Position numbers and translations under genes: made by a program
NCBI RefSeq assembly: GCF_003050925.1
Contig: NZ_QAOV01000006.1
Coordinates: 186,001 to 250,000 of the forward strand
Length of the DNA: 64,000 nucleotides
Direction: 5' to 3'
Origin: Pseudomonas sp. GV085
GTDB lineage: Bacteria > Pseudomonadota > Gammaproteobacteria > Pseudomonadales > Pseudomonadaceae
Notes under the pieces: model-generated
The model's database searches: none
Told to the model about the DNA's origin: nothing
What the model saw: only the letters and a program-made list of their open reading frames with translations
Part shown: piece after piece, positions 8,795 through 18,040 of the stretch
How the letters are laid out: each line of letters starts with the position of its first letter
How positions within the stretch are numbered: the stretch's first letter is position 1

Positions 8795-9778
8795 ATGTTC
8801 AAAGGTATTTTGATCGACAAAGACGACAGCGGTTACCGGGCCACGCTGCAAGAGATCCAGGACGATCAGTTACCCGAAGGCGATGTCACGGTGCGTGTTG
8901 CCTACAGCACGCTGAACTTCAAGGATGGCCTGGCGATCACCGGCAGCAGCCCGGTGGTGCGTAAATTCCCGATGGTGCCGGGCATCGACCTGGCCGGTGT
9001 CGTTGAAGTCAGCGGGCATCCGGACTACAAGGTCGGCGACCAGGTCCTGCTTAATGGCTGGGGCGTGGGTGAAGGGCATTGGGGTGGACTGGCGCAGAAG
9101 GCTCGCCTGAACGGTGACTGGCTGATCCCGCTGCCCAAGGCATTCACCGCTGCCCAGGCGATGGCCATCGGTACGGCGGGCTACACGGCCATGCTGTGCA
9201 TCCTGGCCCTTGAGCACAATGGCGTGACGCCTGAACAGGGTGAAGTCCTGGTCACTGGTGCCAACGGTGGCGTCGGCAGTTTCGCCATCGCGTTGCTGAG
9301 CAGGCTCGGCTACCGGGTGGTCGCGTCTACCGGACGGACGTCGGAGCATGATTACCTGAAGCAACTGGGCGCTGGCGAAATCATCGACCGGGTCACGCTG
9401 TCCGAACCAGGCAAGCCGTTGGCCAAGGAGCGTTGGGCGGCAGTCATCGACTCGGTCGGCAGCCACACCCTGGCCAACGCTTGCGCCAGCACCAAGGCCA
9501 ATGGCACGGTCGCGGCATGCGGTCTTGCGCAAGGCATGGACTTTCCGGCATCCGTTGCACCGTTCATTTTGCGCGGTGTGACCCTGGCCGGTATCAACAG
9601 CGTGACCCAGCCCAAAGCCAAACGGGTGGAAGCCTGGAGTCGCCTGGCCAGGGATCTGGATTTCAACCTGTTGCCGCTGATCAGTCACGAAATCGGCTTG
9701 AGCGAAGCCATCGACGCCGCGCCGCGCTTGCTGGCCGGGCAGTTGCGCGGGCGCGTGGTGGTGGATGTGAATCGCTGA
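8795..9778 (+). CDS. Acrylyl-CoA reductase-like MDR oxidoreductase (AcuI/YhdH family)
   Basis: A 327-residue zinc-independent medium-chain dehydrogenase. It has YSTLNFKDGLAITG near the N-terminus, PGIDLAGVV, and the NADPH-binding loop VLVTGANGGVGSFAIALLSR at about residues 150-170, followed by ASTGR(T)SEHDYLKQLGA, diagnostic of the AcuI/YhdH branch. That branch reduces acrylyl-CoA to propionyl-CoA and handles other reactive enoyl compounds. The ATG at 8795 follows a GAGAGG site. It is convergent with ada, and the two stop codons abut (9778/9779). Confidence 0.88.
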   Translation: MFKGILIDKDDSGYRATLQEIQDDQLPEGDVTVRVAYSTLNFKDGLAITGSSPVVRKFPMVPGIDLAGVVEVSGHPDYKVGDQVLLNGWGVGEGHWGGLAQKARLNGDWLIPLPKAFTAAQAMAIGTAGYTAMLCILALEHNGVTPEQGEVLVTGANGGVGSFAIALLSRLGYRVVASTGRTSEHDYLKQLGAGEIIDRVTLSEPGKPLAKERWAAVIDSVGSHTLANACASTKANGTVAACGLAQGMDFPASVAPFILRGVTLAGINSVTQPKAKRVEAWSRLARDLDFNLLPLISHEIGLSEAIDAAPRLLAGQLRGRVVVDVNR

Positions 9779-10843
9779 TCACTGCGACTCGCGCTCCAGC
9801 AACTGGCGTTTGCGCTCGACACCCCAGCGATAGCCCGACAAGTTGCCATCGCTGCGCACCACGCGATGGCACGGGATCGCCACGGCCAGGCTGTTCGCCC
9901 CGCAGGCTTGAGCCACGGCGCGAACGGCTTTCGGCGAGCCGATGCGTTGAGCGACATCGGCGTAGCTGGCAGTGCTGCCAACGGGAATCTCTCGCAGCGC
10001 TTGCCAGACACGCTCCTGAAACGCCGTGCCGCGTACGTCCAGAGGCAAATCAAGGCCAATGGCCGGCGCCTCGATAAAGCCGACGACCCTGGCAATCAAT
10101 TGCTCGAACTCATGATCGGCACCAATCAGGTTGGCGCGCCGGAACTTGTCTTGCAGATCACACACCAGTTGGTGCGGATCATCGCCGAGCAGGATTGCGC
10201 AGACCCCGCGCTCACTCTGCGCCACCAGAATCGCGCCCAACGAACACTGGCCAACGGCAAAACGAATGTCGTTGTTTTGACCGGCGGCGCGGTAATCCCT
10301 GGGTTTCATCCCGAGCAGTTGGTCTGCCGCTTCATAGAAACGGCTGTTGGAGTTGAAGCCAGCGTCATACAGAGCATCGGTCACCGAGCCGCCGTCTGCC
10401 AGTCGCTCGCGAACCTTGCGTGAACGATGAGCGTCGGCGTAACCCTTGGGCGTCAGGCCGGTGACGGCTTTGAACACACGATGGAAATGGAAACTGCTCA
10501 ACCCTGCCGCATCGGCCAATTCGCCCAGCGCAGGTAGCGTTTCGGCCGCTTCGATCCGGCGGCAAGCGGCGGCTACGGTGGCGGCATGTTGCGCGGCGAG
10601 TTCGCTCTGATCCTTTGTCGCGCGTTTGCTCGGACGATAACCCGCGGCCCGGGCCTGTTCGGCGCTATCGAAGAATTCGACGTTCTGCGGCTTGGGCAAG
10701 CGCGCGAGGCTGCTGGGGTTGCAATAGATGCCTGTGGTCTTCACGGCATAGACAAACTGACCGTCAGCCTTGGGATCGCGCGCGACCACGGCGGCCCAGC
10801 GCGGATCGTTTTCGATGGAGATCTTGGTCGATTGGGTAGTCAT
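9779..10843 (-). CDS. ada: Ada-type regulator/O6-methylguanine-DNA methyltransferase with degenerate zinc site
   Basis: A 354-residue three-domain protein: Ada N-terminal domain (about 10-78), AraC-type HTH (about 95-175, SSFHFHRVFKAVTGLTPKGY), and an O6-alkylguanine methyltransferase domain with intact active site AIPCHRVVRSDG near the end. In the N-domain the first ligand is kept (GIYC, Cys41), but the other three expected cysteines are Ser45 (CNPSS), Ser72 and Ala75 (YRPSKRA). The zinc site that accepts methyl from phosphotriesters and switches Ada into an activator should not form. Direct repair of O6-methylguanine should remain. It lies downstream of alkB and a 2OG oxygenase on the same strand. 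Confidence 0.88.
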   Translation of the reverse strand: MTTQSTKISIENDPRWAAVVARDPKADGQFVYAVKTTGIYCNPSSLARLPKPQNVEFFDSAEQARAAGYRPSKRATKDQSELAAQHAATVAAACRRIEAAETLPALGELADAAGLSSFHFHRVFKAVTGLTPKGYADAHRSRKVRERLADGGSVTDALYDAGFNSNSRFYEAADQLLGMKPRDYRAAGQNNDIRFAVGQCSLGAILVAQSERGVCAILLGDDPHQLVCDLQDKFRRANLIGADHEFEQLIARVVGFIEAPAIGLDLPLDVRGTAFQERVWQALREIPVGSTASYADVAQRIGSPKAVRAVAQACGANSLAVAIPCHRVVRSDGNLSGYRWGVERKRQLLERESQ

Positions 10844-10931
10844 GGCGTCACGTCCATTGAGGGGGTTGCCTGCACATTAACCATGGGGCAATTCCCACAC
10901 ACTCCGACGCTTGCGGTCAAATTCGAAGTCT

Positions 10932-11597
10932 TTATCCGGCGGTACGGAAGGTGAAGTTGATGCGTTGCTCGCCCAGTTTCGGATGATGGCCATCCTTGAT
11001 CGGCAATACGCCGTGATAACGCAGGCGATCCACGCCACCCCAGACCACGATGTCGCCATGCAGCAGGGGGATGCGCTGGCTTTTGTCGCCGCGTGCAAAA
11101 CCACCGAACAGGAACATCGCCGGTAAGCCCAGGGATACCGAAACGATGGGGGCGGCGTAGCAGTGTTCGTCTTTATCCTGATGCAATGACATTTTTGCTC
11201 CGGGGACGTAGCGGTTGATCAGGCAGGAATCCGGTGCAAAATCGGCGAAACCCGCTGCCAGTGCCGCCGCTTGTGCCAGTTGCAGAAACACCACGGGCAT
11301 CATTGGCCAGGGCCGGCCGGTCTGTGGATCATCTCGGGTGTACCGATAACCATTGCGGTCAGTGGTCCAGCCGAATTGGCCACAACTGCTCAGGGCGACC
11401 GACATGGTAAAGCCGCCGGGCGTGACCATCTGCCGAAACGGCGCGGCTACCAGCACCGACTCCAGGGCGGGCAGCAAGCGTTCCAGCCAGGGCAGGGCGA
11501 AGCCTCTAAGTACGTAGGACTGTTCACCGATCTGCTCGCGCCTGGGCTGTTGCTTGGGCTCTGCATTGGCAAACAGATCGAAAGTCAGCGGGTTCAT
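10932..11597 (-). CDS. alkB: DNA oxidative demethylase AlkB
   Basis: A 221-residue Fe(II)/2-oxoglutarate dioxygenase that removes methyl groups from 1-methyladenine and 3-methylcytosine. Iron ligands are visible as His139 and Asp141 (LHQDKDE) and His195 (RYHGV); 2-oxoglutarate is held by the Arg pair in QRINFTFR. SCGQFGWTTDRNGYRYT and INRYVPGAKMSLH are typical of the family. I chose the ATG at 11597, 5 nt past the stop of the upstream oxygenase; an ATG at 11612 is possible. The compact order oxygenase-alkB-ada suggests one alkylation-damage unit. Confidence 0.92.
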   Translation of the reverse strand: MNPLTFDLFANAEPKQQPRREQIGEQSYVLRGFALPWLERLLPALESVLVAAPFRQMVTPGGFTMSVALSSCGQFGWTTDRNGYRYTRDDPQTGRPWPMMPVVFLQLAQAAALAAGFADFAPDSCLINRYVPGAKMSLHQDKDEHCYAAPIVSVSLGLPAMFLFGGFARGDKSQRIPLLHGDIVVWGGVDRLRYHGVLPIKDGHHPKLGEQRINFTFRTAG

Positions 11598-11601
11598 GGG
11601 C

Positions 11602-12306
11602 TCATGACGCATCGTGAAAGATGATTCCAAGGGTATGCCGATTGCCGCTGTGCAGGCGACTCACGCCGTGACGCAGGGTCACGCGATAGTAACCGCGAAC
11701 GCCTTTGACCGGCCGCTGGTTGACGGCAAAGATCAAGCCGTCGCCTTTCTTCAGGCTGATGACCATCGGGCGTGACTGCATTCGCGGGCGCTGTTCGGTC
11801 AGGACAAACTCGCCACCGGTGAAGTCTTCATCGGGTTCCGACAGCAGAATCGCTACTTGCAGTGGGAAAACATGCTCACCGTATAAATCCTGATGCAAAC
11901 AGTTGTAGTCCTGAGGACCATATTGCAGCAATAACGGTGTCGGACGGTTCTGACCAGCGGCATGACAGCGTTCGAGGAAGGCTTGATGGGTTTGGGGAAA
12001 ACGGTCGGGCAAACCCAATTGTTCCTGCCAGCGATTGGCGATGGGTACCAGGCGCGGGTAGAGCGCGCTGCGCAAACGGGCCACAAGTTCCGGTAACGGG
12101 TAGCTGAAATACTTGTATTCGCCTCGGCCGAAACCATGGCGAGCCATCACCACGTGCGAGCGGAAGGGCTCGGTTCGAGGGTACAAGGCGCTGACCTGAT
12201 CACAAGCCTTGTGGCTCAACAGTGAGGGGATGACGGCGCAACCGTCCTGATCAAGTTGCTGTTCCAGCCGGGGCCAGTCCAGCCTGTCCAGATATTGCTC
12301 GCTCAT
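11602..12306 (-). CDS. 2OG-Fe(II) oxygenase
   Basis: A 234-residue dioxygenase. The HxD iron motif is His138/Asp140 in CLHQDLYGEH. The rest of the double-stranded beta-helix follows: FPLQVAILLSEP, FTGGEFVLTEQRPR, and the distal ligand/cosubstrate region RHGVSRLHSGNRHTLG. The start MSEQYLDRLDW at 12306 has an AGAGG site; the frame runs 19 codons further without one. Members of this type commonly sit next to alkB and ada, which suggests a part in alkylation damage, but the substrate is unknown. Its stop lies 4 nt before the alkB start. Confidence 0.82.
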   Translation of the reverse strand: MSEQYLDRLDWPRLEQQLDQDGCAVIPSLLSHKACDQVSALYPRTEPFRSHVVMARHGFGRGEYKYFSYPLPELVARLRSALYPRLVPIANRWQEQLGLPDRFPQTHQAFLERCHAAGQNRPTPLLLQYGPQDYNCLHQDLYGEHVFPLQVAILLSEPDEDFTGGEFVLTEQRPRMQSRPMVISLKKGDGLIFAVNQRPVKGVRGYYRVTLRHGVSRLHSGNRHTLGIIFHDAS

Positions 12307-12423
12307 TGCCGGGCCTCTTGTTGTTGAGGTCGCCAGTCTGCAAGACAAGGATGAAGCAGGCACTCCGCTGCTTGCGGTCGAATTGCGAGTGGGAGCTGAC
12401 GTCCATTGTCGCTCCGGATCGCG

Positions 12424-12591
12424 TTACAGCGCTTTGCTGACGCTGATTTCGCTGATGACGTCGTCCTGTCCATGAATGGCATCCAGCGCCGCTTTGGCTT
12501 CTTCCAGGGTGCCGTTTTCAAGCTGGGCAAACTCGAAGCGGCGCTCACCGTTGAGTTTGTATTTGATGACGTACTTGGTCGTTTGGGCCAC
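12424..12591 (-). CDS. Small conserved protein (55 aa)
   Basis: A GTG start at 12591 (GAGACAACC just upstream) opens a 55-residue frame: it begins with AQTTKYVIKYKLNGERRFEF, continues with a QLENGTLEEAKAALDAIHGQ segment, and ends EISVSKAL. The pattern of two strands, an amphipathic helix and a final strand suggests a compact alpha-beta fold. The codons fit a real Pseudomonas gene. It follows the DUF1883 gene on the same strand by 37 bp, so the two may be cotranscribed. Function unknown. Confidence 0.65.
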   Translation of the reverse strand: MAQTTKYVIKYKLNGERRFEFAQLENGTLEEAKAALDAIHGQDDVISEISVSKAL

Positions 12592-12628
12592 GGTTGTCTC
12601 TGCCTGTCTGGTGTTTCGGGTTCGCTGA

Positions 12629-12931
12629 TCAGCTCAGTTTCGTGCTGGAACGGCGAATGATTTTGATCGAGTGGGTCAGGGTGGGTTTGCGCGTCACGCT
12701 GATAGCGCGGCGGTTGACGGTGTCGATCGTGATGTTCCAGAAACCGGTGCTCGGGGCCGTGATGCGGGCCGGGAACGTGTCGAATGCGCCGCCGTGATAG
12801 GTGTGACGGCCGCCATTCTTGAAGCTGCGGAAGTTGGCGTCGTTCATCAAGCGGATGTTGCACATTTGGGAGCATTGAATGACGACGATGTCGTCTTCAT
12901 TGAGGTGCTCGCGCTGATGGATATATTTCAT
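12629..12931 (-). CDS. DUF1883 domain-containing protein
   Basis: A 100-residue protein starting MKYIHQREHLNEDDIVVIQC and containing NIRLMNDANFRSFKNGGRHT, then YHGGAFDTFPARITAPSTG and FWNITIDTVNRRA. This matches DUF1883, a small beta-rich domain of unknown function also found fused to TIR domains in some bacteria. Here it is stand-alone with a Lys/Arg-rich C-terminus. No toxin-like partner is next to it; the neighbour is the 55-aa protein downstream. Confidence 0.8.
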   Translation of the reverse strand: MKYIHQREHLNEDDIVVIQCSQMCNIRLMNDANFRSFKNGGRHTYHGGAFDTFPARITAPSTGFWNITIDTVNRRAISVTRKPTLTHSIKIIRRSSTKLS

Positions 12932-13132
12932 GAGGCGCCTCCAGAAGGGCTTTTTCTACAAAATCAAAACGATAGCATGGGCGATTGGCGCAGTTTATCA
13001 GCCCGAAGGCCTTATTATCCGGCCACTTTGACAATTAAAAACGCTAATTTCACGCTTGATGAGCGATAAAGCAGTTTGTCTCGGAGAAAAAACGCATCTG
13101 CGCTGTCCGACCCTCTTTATCGGAGGTTTTGT

Positions 13133-13489
13133 ATGAAGTGGGGTTTTTTGGTTCTTTCGCTGGCGGTATTGGTGAGTGGTTGTGCGAACGTCTCGGAAAT
13201 CAACGAGTCGCTGCCGACCATGAACGTGATTTCTGGCAAGAAGCCCCATGAATATGCGCAATGCCTGAGCGAAAAACTGGCCGACAGTCGTGGCGCCTTG
13301 CAAATCGAGCCGCACAAGGATGGGGTGCGTGTCATCGTGCCACTCAAGTATTCCTCGGGCCCGTCTGCCGTATTCGACATTGAAGAGCGTTCGGGTGGCA
13401 GCAGCATCAAGCTGCACGAGAGCATGTCCAATGTCCCGGTGCGTCCAATGGACGTACAGAATGCTGCCAACGCGTGCATTTCCGGCTGA
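13133..13489 (+). CDS. Small lipoprotein (118 aa)
   Basis: A lipoprotein signal, MKWGFLVLSLAVLVSGC, is followed by a 100-residue soluble domain with VISGKKPHEYAQCLSEKLAD and GVRVIVPLKYSSGPSAVFDI. GGAGG precedes the ATG at 13133 by 6 nt, which settles the start over an upstream in-frame ATG. No named domain recognised. Probably anchored to the outer membrane; a single gene. Confidence 0.75.
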   Translation: MKWGFLVLSLAVLVSGCANVSEINESLPTMNVISGKKPHEYAQCLSEKLADSRGALQIEPHKDGVRVIVPLKYSSGPSAVFDIEERSGGSSIKLHESMSNVPVRPMDVQNAANACISG

Positions 13490-13561
13490 TAGACTGTCGA
13501 CGATCAGCACCGATGCCGCCAAAGCCCTGCTTTGGCGGCATCGTCATTTATGGAGTCGAAC

Positions 13562-13792
13562 ATGAAGCGAGAGCAGGTCCGGGAGCGCCATGCAGAGGGT
13601 TTGATCTCTGCCACTCATGTGATTCAGAATCCGGCGGAGCTGGGGGAATGGATCGTGTTTTTCAAGAAAAGCGCCGGGCGCAGCTATTTCCTGGTGGATG
13701 ACAATGATGAAGTCGAGTCTTTCAGCCGCCTTGATGATCTGATCGATACCCTGCGCGGGCTTGGCATCAAATTCGCTGAAATTCATCTGTAG
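13562..13792 (+). CDS. Conserved hypothetical protein (76 aa)
   Basis: The start MKREQVRERHAEGLISATH at 13562 has GGAG six nt upstream. The 76 residues contain ELGEWIVFFKKSAGRSYFLV and DEVESFSRLDDLIDTLRGLG, an alpha-beta arrangement without signal peptide. I know no function. It follows the lipoprotein gene by 72 bp in the same direction and could share its transcript. Confidence 0.68.
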   Translation: MKREQVRERHAEGLISATHVIQNPAELGEWIVFFKKSAGRSYFLVDDNDEVESFSRLDDLIDTLRGLGIKFAEIHL

Positions 13793-13803
13793 GGCGCGGC
13801 GCC

Positions 13804-14085
13804 TTACTTGCAGATCACTACGACATTGCGGCTCTTGTAGTTGCCGATGTCGGCGCCGAGGGTCTTGTCGCTCTCATCGAGCGAGGGCGTGCCATCGGTT
13901 CCGACAATCTTGTAGCCGGTGCCGGCACAGGACGCATCGGCCTTTTCGTAGCACGCAGCCCAGGAATTGGCTTCCCCGGAGCAATCAATCGACAGGCCTT
14001 TTTCTCCGTTGCCCAGGTAGGTTTCTTTCGACGTTGCGCAGCCGCTCAGGACCAGTATTGCAATCAGGGGCAAAAATTTCTTCAT
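13804..14085 (-). CDS. Small lipoprotein (93 aa)
   Basis: MKKFLPLIAILVLSGC forms a lipobox signal (Cys16). The mature part contains four further cysteines (in SIDCSGE, AACYEK, ASCAGTG and the final VICK), suggesting two disulfides in the periplasm. A repeated CSGEANSWAACYEKADASC pattern recalls small Pseudomonas lipoproteins. The product is convergent with the 76-aa gene, whose stop is 11 bp away. Confidence 0.75.
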   Translation of the reverse strand: MKKFLPLIAILVLSGCATSKETYLGNGEKGLSIDCSGEANSWAACYEKADASCAGTGYKIVGTDGTPSLDESDKTLGADIGNYKSRNVVVICK

Positions 14086-14178
14086 GGAGTGGTCGTCGTC
14101 AGGGGGGTGGGCTAACGCTGAGACAGCGTCATACGCAAAAGGTTATAGCCAAGGGCCACGACTTTCGCATGCGCTCAC

Positions 14179-14208
14179 AAAAAAGCCCTGCGCAATGGCA
14201 GGGCTTTC
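14179..14208 (-). terminator. Terminator for the 62-aa gene
   Basis: GCCCTGC...GCAGGGC hairpin with a run of A on the plus strand (U-tract on the minus strand), 15 bp after the stop at 14223. Confidence 0.8.
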
Positions 14209-14222
14209 ACCTTGGACGTCGA

Positions 14223-14411
14223 TCAGTTCTTGTCCTTGACGCGTCGCTTGGGCTCCGGGTGCTCAAGCTCCAGCACCGAGGCCACTTCGATTGCCAGGGC
14301 TTCGGAAGGGAAAGGTCCGGCGATATTTTCACCGGTGACACTGGCAACCCACCATTGACCGTCTTTCACCTGATTGATCAGGAATCCGTTGACGCTTTTT
14401 GCTTCCGACAT
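14223..14411 (-). CDS. Small conserved hypothetical protein (62 aa)
   Basis: A 62-residue protein with GFLINQVKDGQWWVASVTGE and a basic tail PKRRVKDKN. The ATG at 14411 has GAGG eight nt upstream, and a terminator follows. It resembles a small beta-sheet domain with a helix (PFPSEALAIEVASVLELE). No recognised function; soluble. Confidence 0.65.
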   Translation of the reverse strand: MSEAKSVNGFLINQVKDGQWWVASVTGENIAGPFPSEALAIEVASVLELEHPEPKRRVKDKN

Positions 14412-14683
14412 CTATTTGCCTCGTTGTCTGGTCCAATCGCGCCATGATACCGCCAAACGCACTCAACGGGTGCCGATGGGCGTATGGTGCTTCGTTGCGG
14501 GCGGTTGAATGCCGTGCAATTGTGCAAGTCTGTGCTATGCATAAGGGCTTGCGCAGGGAACTATCGGCAAGATTATTTCTCTATGTTGGCATCGGTTGGC
14601 CAGCGCGGGGGCATTGTAAGGTGCACGCCGCCTGATTAGACTGCGCCGAAACTCGTACACGCACAGCCCTTACAAGGACTTAT
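14412..14683. other. Intergenic stretch before galU
   Basis: 272 bp with no convincing gene. It must hold the divergent promoters of the 62-aa gene and galU. I see no strong operator or REP here. Confidence 0.4.
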
Positions 14684-15523
14684 ATGATCAAGAAATGCTT
14701 GTTCCCAGCAGCCGGCTACGGCACTCGCTTCCTGCCAGCGACTAAAGCCATGCCCAAAGAAATGCTGCCGGTGGTGAACAAGCCACTGATCCAGTACGGC
14801 GTTGAAGAAGCACTGGACGCTGGCTTGAACGAAATCTCCATCGTCACCGGTCGCGGCAAACGCGCCCTGGAAGACCACTTCGACATCAGCTACGAGCTGG
14901 AAAACCAGATCAAGGGCACCGACAAGGAAAAATACCTGGTTGGCATCCGCCGCCTGTTGGATGAGTGCTCGTTCTCCTACACTCGCCAGACTGAAATGAA
15001 AGGTTTGGGCCATGCGATCCTGACCGGTCGTCCGCTGATCGGCGACGAGCCGTTCGCCGTGGTACTGGCGGATGACCTGTGCGTCAACCTGGAAGGTGAC
15101 GGCGTACTCAAGCAGATGGTCAAGCTGTACAAGCAGTATCGCTGCACCATCGTCGCGATCATGGAAGTCGACCCGCAAGAAACCAGCAAGTACGGTGTGA
15201 TTGCCGGCGACCTGATTGGTGACGACCTGTACCGCGTGCGCAACATGGTCGAGAAGCCAAAGCCGGAAGATGCCCCGTCGAACCTGGCGATCATCGGTCG
15301 TTACATCATGACGCCGGACATCTTCAGCCTGATCGAACAAACCGACCCAGGCAAAGGTGGCGAGATCCAGATCACTGACGCCCTGATGAAACAGGCGCAG
15401 GATGGTTGCGTGATTGCCTACAAGTTCAAGGGCAAGCGTTTCGACTGCGGTGGCGCCGAAGGCTACATCGACGCGACCAACTTCTGCTTCGAGAACTTCT
15501 ACAAGACGGGCAAGGCTTATTGA
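14684..15523 (+). CDS. galU: UTP-glucose-1-phosphate uridylyltransferase GalU
   Basis: A 279-residue enzyme making UDP-glucose from UTP and glucose-1-phosphate, used for lipopolysaccharide core, exopolysaccharide and trehalose-type sugars. The nucleotidyltransferase signature [20 protein letters not shown] is at residues 8-27, LADDLC is the metal/nucleotide Asp region, and [20 protein letters not shown] the sugar-binding loop. Length is standard. A tetraloop terminator follows at 15547-15572. Confidence 0.96.
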   Translation: MIKKCLFPAAGYGTRFLPATKAMPKEMLPVVNKPLIQYGVEEALDAGLNEISIVTGRGKRALEDHFDISYELENQIKGTDKEKYLVGIRRLLDECSFSYTRQTEMKGLGHAILTGRPLIGDEPFAVVLADDLCVNLEGDGVLKQMVKLYKQYRCTIVAIMEVDPQETSKYGVIAGDLIGDDLYRVRNMVEKPKPEDAPSNLAIIGRYIMTPDIFSLIEQTDPGKGGEIQITDALMKQAQDGCVIAYKFKGKRFDCGGAEGYIDATNFCFENFYKTGKAY

Positions 15524-15546
15524 TAGCCGGCAACCTGTTTGTATTG

Positions 15547-15572
15547 AAAAGCCACCTTCGGGTGGCTTTTTC
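15547..15572 (+). terminator. Terminator after galU
   Basis: AAAAGCCACC-TTCG-GGTGGCTTTT: a 10-bp stem with a stable TTCG tetraloop and T-run, 23 bp after the galU stop. Confidence 0.9.
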
Positions 15573-15653
15573 ATTTTCCGGCCTCATATCGTGTGCAGCG
15601 CTTGCCCCGCAAATGTCTGCGGGTATGCTGGTCACCTGCCGAGGAGATTGAAA

Positions 15654-17012
15654 ATGGCCTACGATTTTGACCTTTATGTGATTGGTGCCGGTTCTGGCGG
15701 TGTGCGGGCGGCGCGGTTTGCTGCCGGGTTCGGCGCGAAAGTGGCCGTGGCCGAGAGCCGCTACCTGGGCGGCACCTGTGTAAACGTCGGCTGCGTGCCG
15801 AAAAAATTGCTGGTCTATGGTGCGCACTTTGCCGAAGACTTCGAGCAGGCATCCGGTTTTGGCTGGAGCCTGGATGAAGCGCAGTTCGACTGGCCGACAT
15901 TGATCGCCAACAAGGACCGCGAGATCAATCGCCTCAATGGCATTTATCGCAACTTGCTGGTCAACAGCGGCGTAACCCTGCATGAAGGTCATGCGAAGAT
16001 CGTCGATCCGCATCAGGTCGAGATCAATGGCGAGCGCTTTACTGCCAAAAATATCCTGATCGCTACCGGCGGCTGGCCGCAGATTCCGGAGATCCCGGGG
16101 CACGAGCATGCCATCAGTTCCAACCAGGCGTTCTTCCTTAAAGCGCTGCCCAAGCGAGTGTTGGTGGTGGGCGGTGGCTACATTGCGGTCGAGTTTGCCG
16201 GGATCTTCCACGGTTTGGGTGCGCAGACCACGCTGTTGTATCGCGGCGAATTGTTCCTGCGCGGCTTCGACGGTTCCGTGCGCAAACATTTGCAGGAAGA
16301 GTTGACCAAGCGCGGCATGGATCTGCAATTCAACGCGGACATCGAGCGCATCGACAAGCAGGTCGACGGCAGTCTGAAAGTCACGCTCAAGGATGGTCGC
16401 CAACTGGAAGCCGATTGCGTGTTCTACGCCACGGGGCGTCGTCCGATGCTGGACAATCTCGGGCTGGAAAACACCGGGGTCAAACTCGACAGGAAAGGCT
16501 TCGTTGAGGTCGATGAGCAGTATCAGACCGCCGAGCCGTCGATCCTGGCGCTGGGCGATGTGATCGGCCGCGTTCAGCTGACACCGGTGGCCCTGGCTGA
16601 AGGCATGGCGGTGGCGCGACGCTTGTTCAAGCCCGAGCAGTATCGTCCGGTGGATTACAAGATGATCCCGACGGCGGTGTTCAGCCTGCCTAACATCGGC
16701 ACCGTCGGTCTGACGGAAGAAGAGGCCCGCGAAGCCGGCCACGACGTGGAGGTCTTCGAAAGCCGCTTCCGGCCGATGAAGCTGACCCTGACTGAATGCC
16801 AGGAGCGCACGCTGATGAAGCTGGTGGTGGACGCCAGTACCGACAAGGTCTTGGGTTGCCACATGGTCGGCCCGGACGCCGGTGAAATCGTCCAGGGCCT
16901 GGCGATTGCCTTGAAGGCCGGCGCCACCAAGCGCCACTTCGACGAAACCATCGGCGTGCACCCGACGGCCGCCGAAGAGTTCGTCACCATGCGTACGCCG
17001 CTCGCCGGTTAA
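15654..17012 (+). CDS. gor: Glutathione-disulfide reductase
   Basis: A 452-residue FAD flavoenzyme that keeps glutathione reduced with NADPH. The FAD loop [15 protein letters not shown] is near the start, the redox disulfide is in [13 protein letters not shown], the NADPH loop is [20 protein letters not shown], and the C-terminal base motif is [15 protein letters not shown] precedes the ATG at 15654. A longer in-frame ORF runs back over the galU terminator and is not real. It is convergent with, and its stop overlaps, the KfrA-like gene's stop by 4 bp. Confidence 0.95.
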   Translation: MAYDFDLYVIGAGSGGVRAARFAAGFGAKVAVAESRYLGGTCVNVGCVPKKLLVYGAHFAEDFEQASGFGWSLDEAQFDWPTLIANKDREINRLNGIYRNLLVNSGVTLHEGHAKIVDPHQVEINGERFTAKNILIATGGWPQIPEIPGHEHAISSNQAFFLKALPKRVLVVGGGYIAVEFAGIFHGLGAQTTLLYRGELFLRGFDGSVRKHLQEELTKRGMDLQFNADIERIDKQVDGSLKVTLKDGRQLEADCVFYATGRRPMLDNLGLENTGVKLDRKGFVEVDEQYQTAEPSILALGDVIGRVQLTPVALAEGMAVARRLFKPEQYRPVDYKMIPTAVFSLPNIGTVGLTEEEAREAGHDVEVFESRFRPMKLTLTECQERTLMKLVVDASTDKVLGCHMVGPDAGEIVQGLAIALKAGATKRHFDETIGVHPTAAEEFVTMRTPLAG

Positions 17013-18019
17013 TCGTCCTTCGCTGCGTCTGCCGCTGCCGCAAGGGTCGCGGCCAGACGTACGCGTTCTTCCAGGTCCGTGCGGGTCTTGGCCAGATCCA
17101 TTTCCAGTGACCTGTTGAGCTGCGACTGCTCATCGACGTTCTGTTTGAGTGCCTGGCTTTCCAGCAGGGCGACGCGCAGGCGTTCCTGGAGGAGGGTGCG
17201 CTCGCCGTCGACGCGAGTGGTCTGTTCCAGCAACTGATCCTGGCGGGTATTGCTTTGCTTGAGCTGTTCTTGCAGCAGGCTCAGCTCTCGCAGTGTGCCG
17301 CGGTTCTCAGTCAGCAGGCGTTCATTGTCGCGGTGCAACTGGGTGATTTCATCCTGGCGTACCAGCGCGCTTTGTTGGGCCTGGCGCAGTTCCATCTGTA
17401 GCTGTTGCACCTGGCCTTCGTGGCGACTGATTTCCTGTTCGCGCTGTTCCTTGACCGCATTGCGGTAGTGCTCCAGCGCGTCGCGAGTGTGCAGGTGTTT
17501 TTCTTCAAGGGAGCGGATCTGCTCTTCCTTGTCCTTCAAGCGCAATTCGAAATCGGCCAGCGCCTGGTTCAGCCCGGCGTTGCGGGTTTGCTCCGTTTGC
17601 AGCATGGCGCGGGTTTCGTGCAGGGCTTCGGATTCCTGGGTCAGCGCCAGGCTTTGAAATTCGTATTGCTGGTGCAGTTCGCTGTTGGCTTTTTGCGCTT
17701 CGCCGAGCTGGTGTTCCAGCGTCTTGCGTTGTTCTTCGTACTGCGTGCGCGCCTGATCGATTGGTTCTTGCGCCTGCTCCTTGAGCCGTTGTGCGAGCCG
17801 CGCCACCAGCGCCATCAGTTCGTCGTCGATCGGTTCGGACGGCGCTTCGACAGGTTCAAACCTGTCATCGAGCTCCTTGAGATAACGATGGATCGTGGTT
17901 TTCGAGCCGGTATTGCCCATCTCGATGCGTACGGCATCGATGCTGGGGTTTTCGCCGCGGGCGAGGATCGCCAACCGAGCGGCTTGAACCACCGCTTTAT
18001 TTACACCACCGCGTGCCAT
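17009..18019 (-). CDS. KfrA-like coiled-coil DNA-binding protein
   Basis: A 336-residue protein. Residues 1-60 ([20 protein letters not shown], then a [20 protein letters not shown] segment) match the N-terminal helix-turn-helix domain of KfrA-type plasmid replication-region proteins. Residues from about 75 to 325 are almost unbroken heptad-rich coiled coil, full of Glu, Gln, Leu and Arg. GGGAG precedes the ATG at 18019. Plasmid KfrA proteins bind their own promoter and aid plasmid maintenance; here the gene is chromosomal and divergent from a tyrosine recombinase, with a perfect palindrome between them. Its chromosomal role is unknown. Confidence 0.82.
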   Translation of the reverse strand: MARGGVNKAVVQAARLAILARGENPSIDAVRIEMGNTGSKTTIHRYLKELDDRFEPVEAPSEPIDDELMALVARLAQRLKEQAQEPIDQARTQYEEQRKTLEHQLGEAQKANSELHQQYEFQSLALTQESEALHETRAMLQTEQTRNAGLNQALADFELRLKDKEEQIRSLEEKHLHTRDALEHYRNAVKEQREQEISRHEGQVQQLQMELRQAQQSALVRQDEITQLHRDNERLLTENRGTLRELSLLQEQLKQSNTRQDQLLEQTTRVDGERTLLQERLRVALLESQALKQNVDEQSQLNRSLEMDLAKTRTDLEERVRLAATLAAAADAAKDD

Positions 18020-18040
18020 GAGATCTCCCGGGTTTTGATT

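Noticed and set aside
12629..12931. DUF1883 protein as part of a TIR-type defence system
   Set aside because: Here it has no TIR domain and no neighbouring effector gene; the neighbour is an unrelated 55-aa protein.
15426..16961. 511-codon open frame on the minus strand
   Set aside because: Antisense to gor; it crosses the galU terminator and the gor start.
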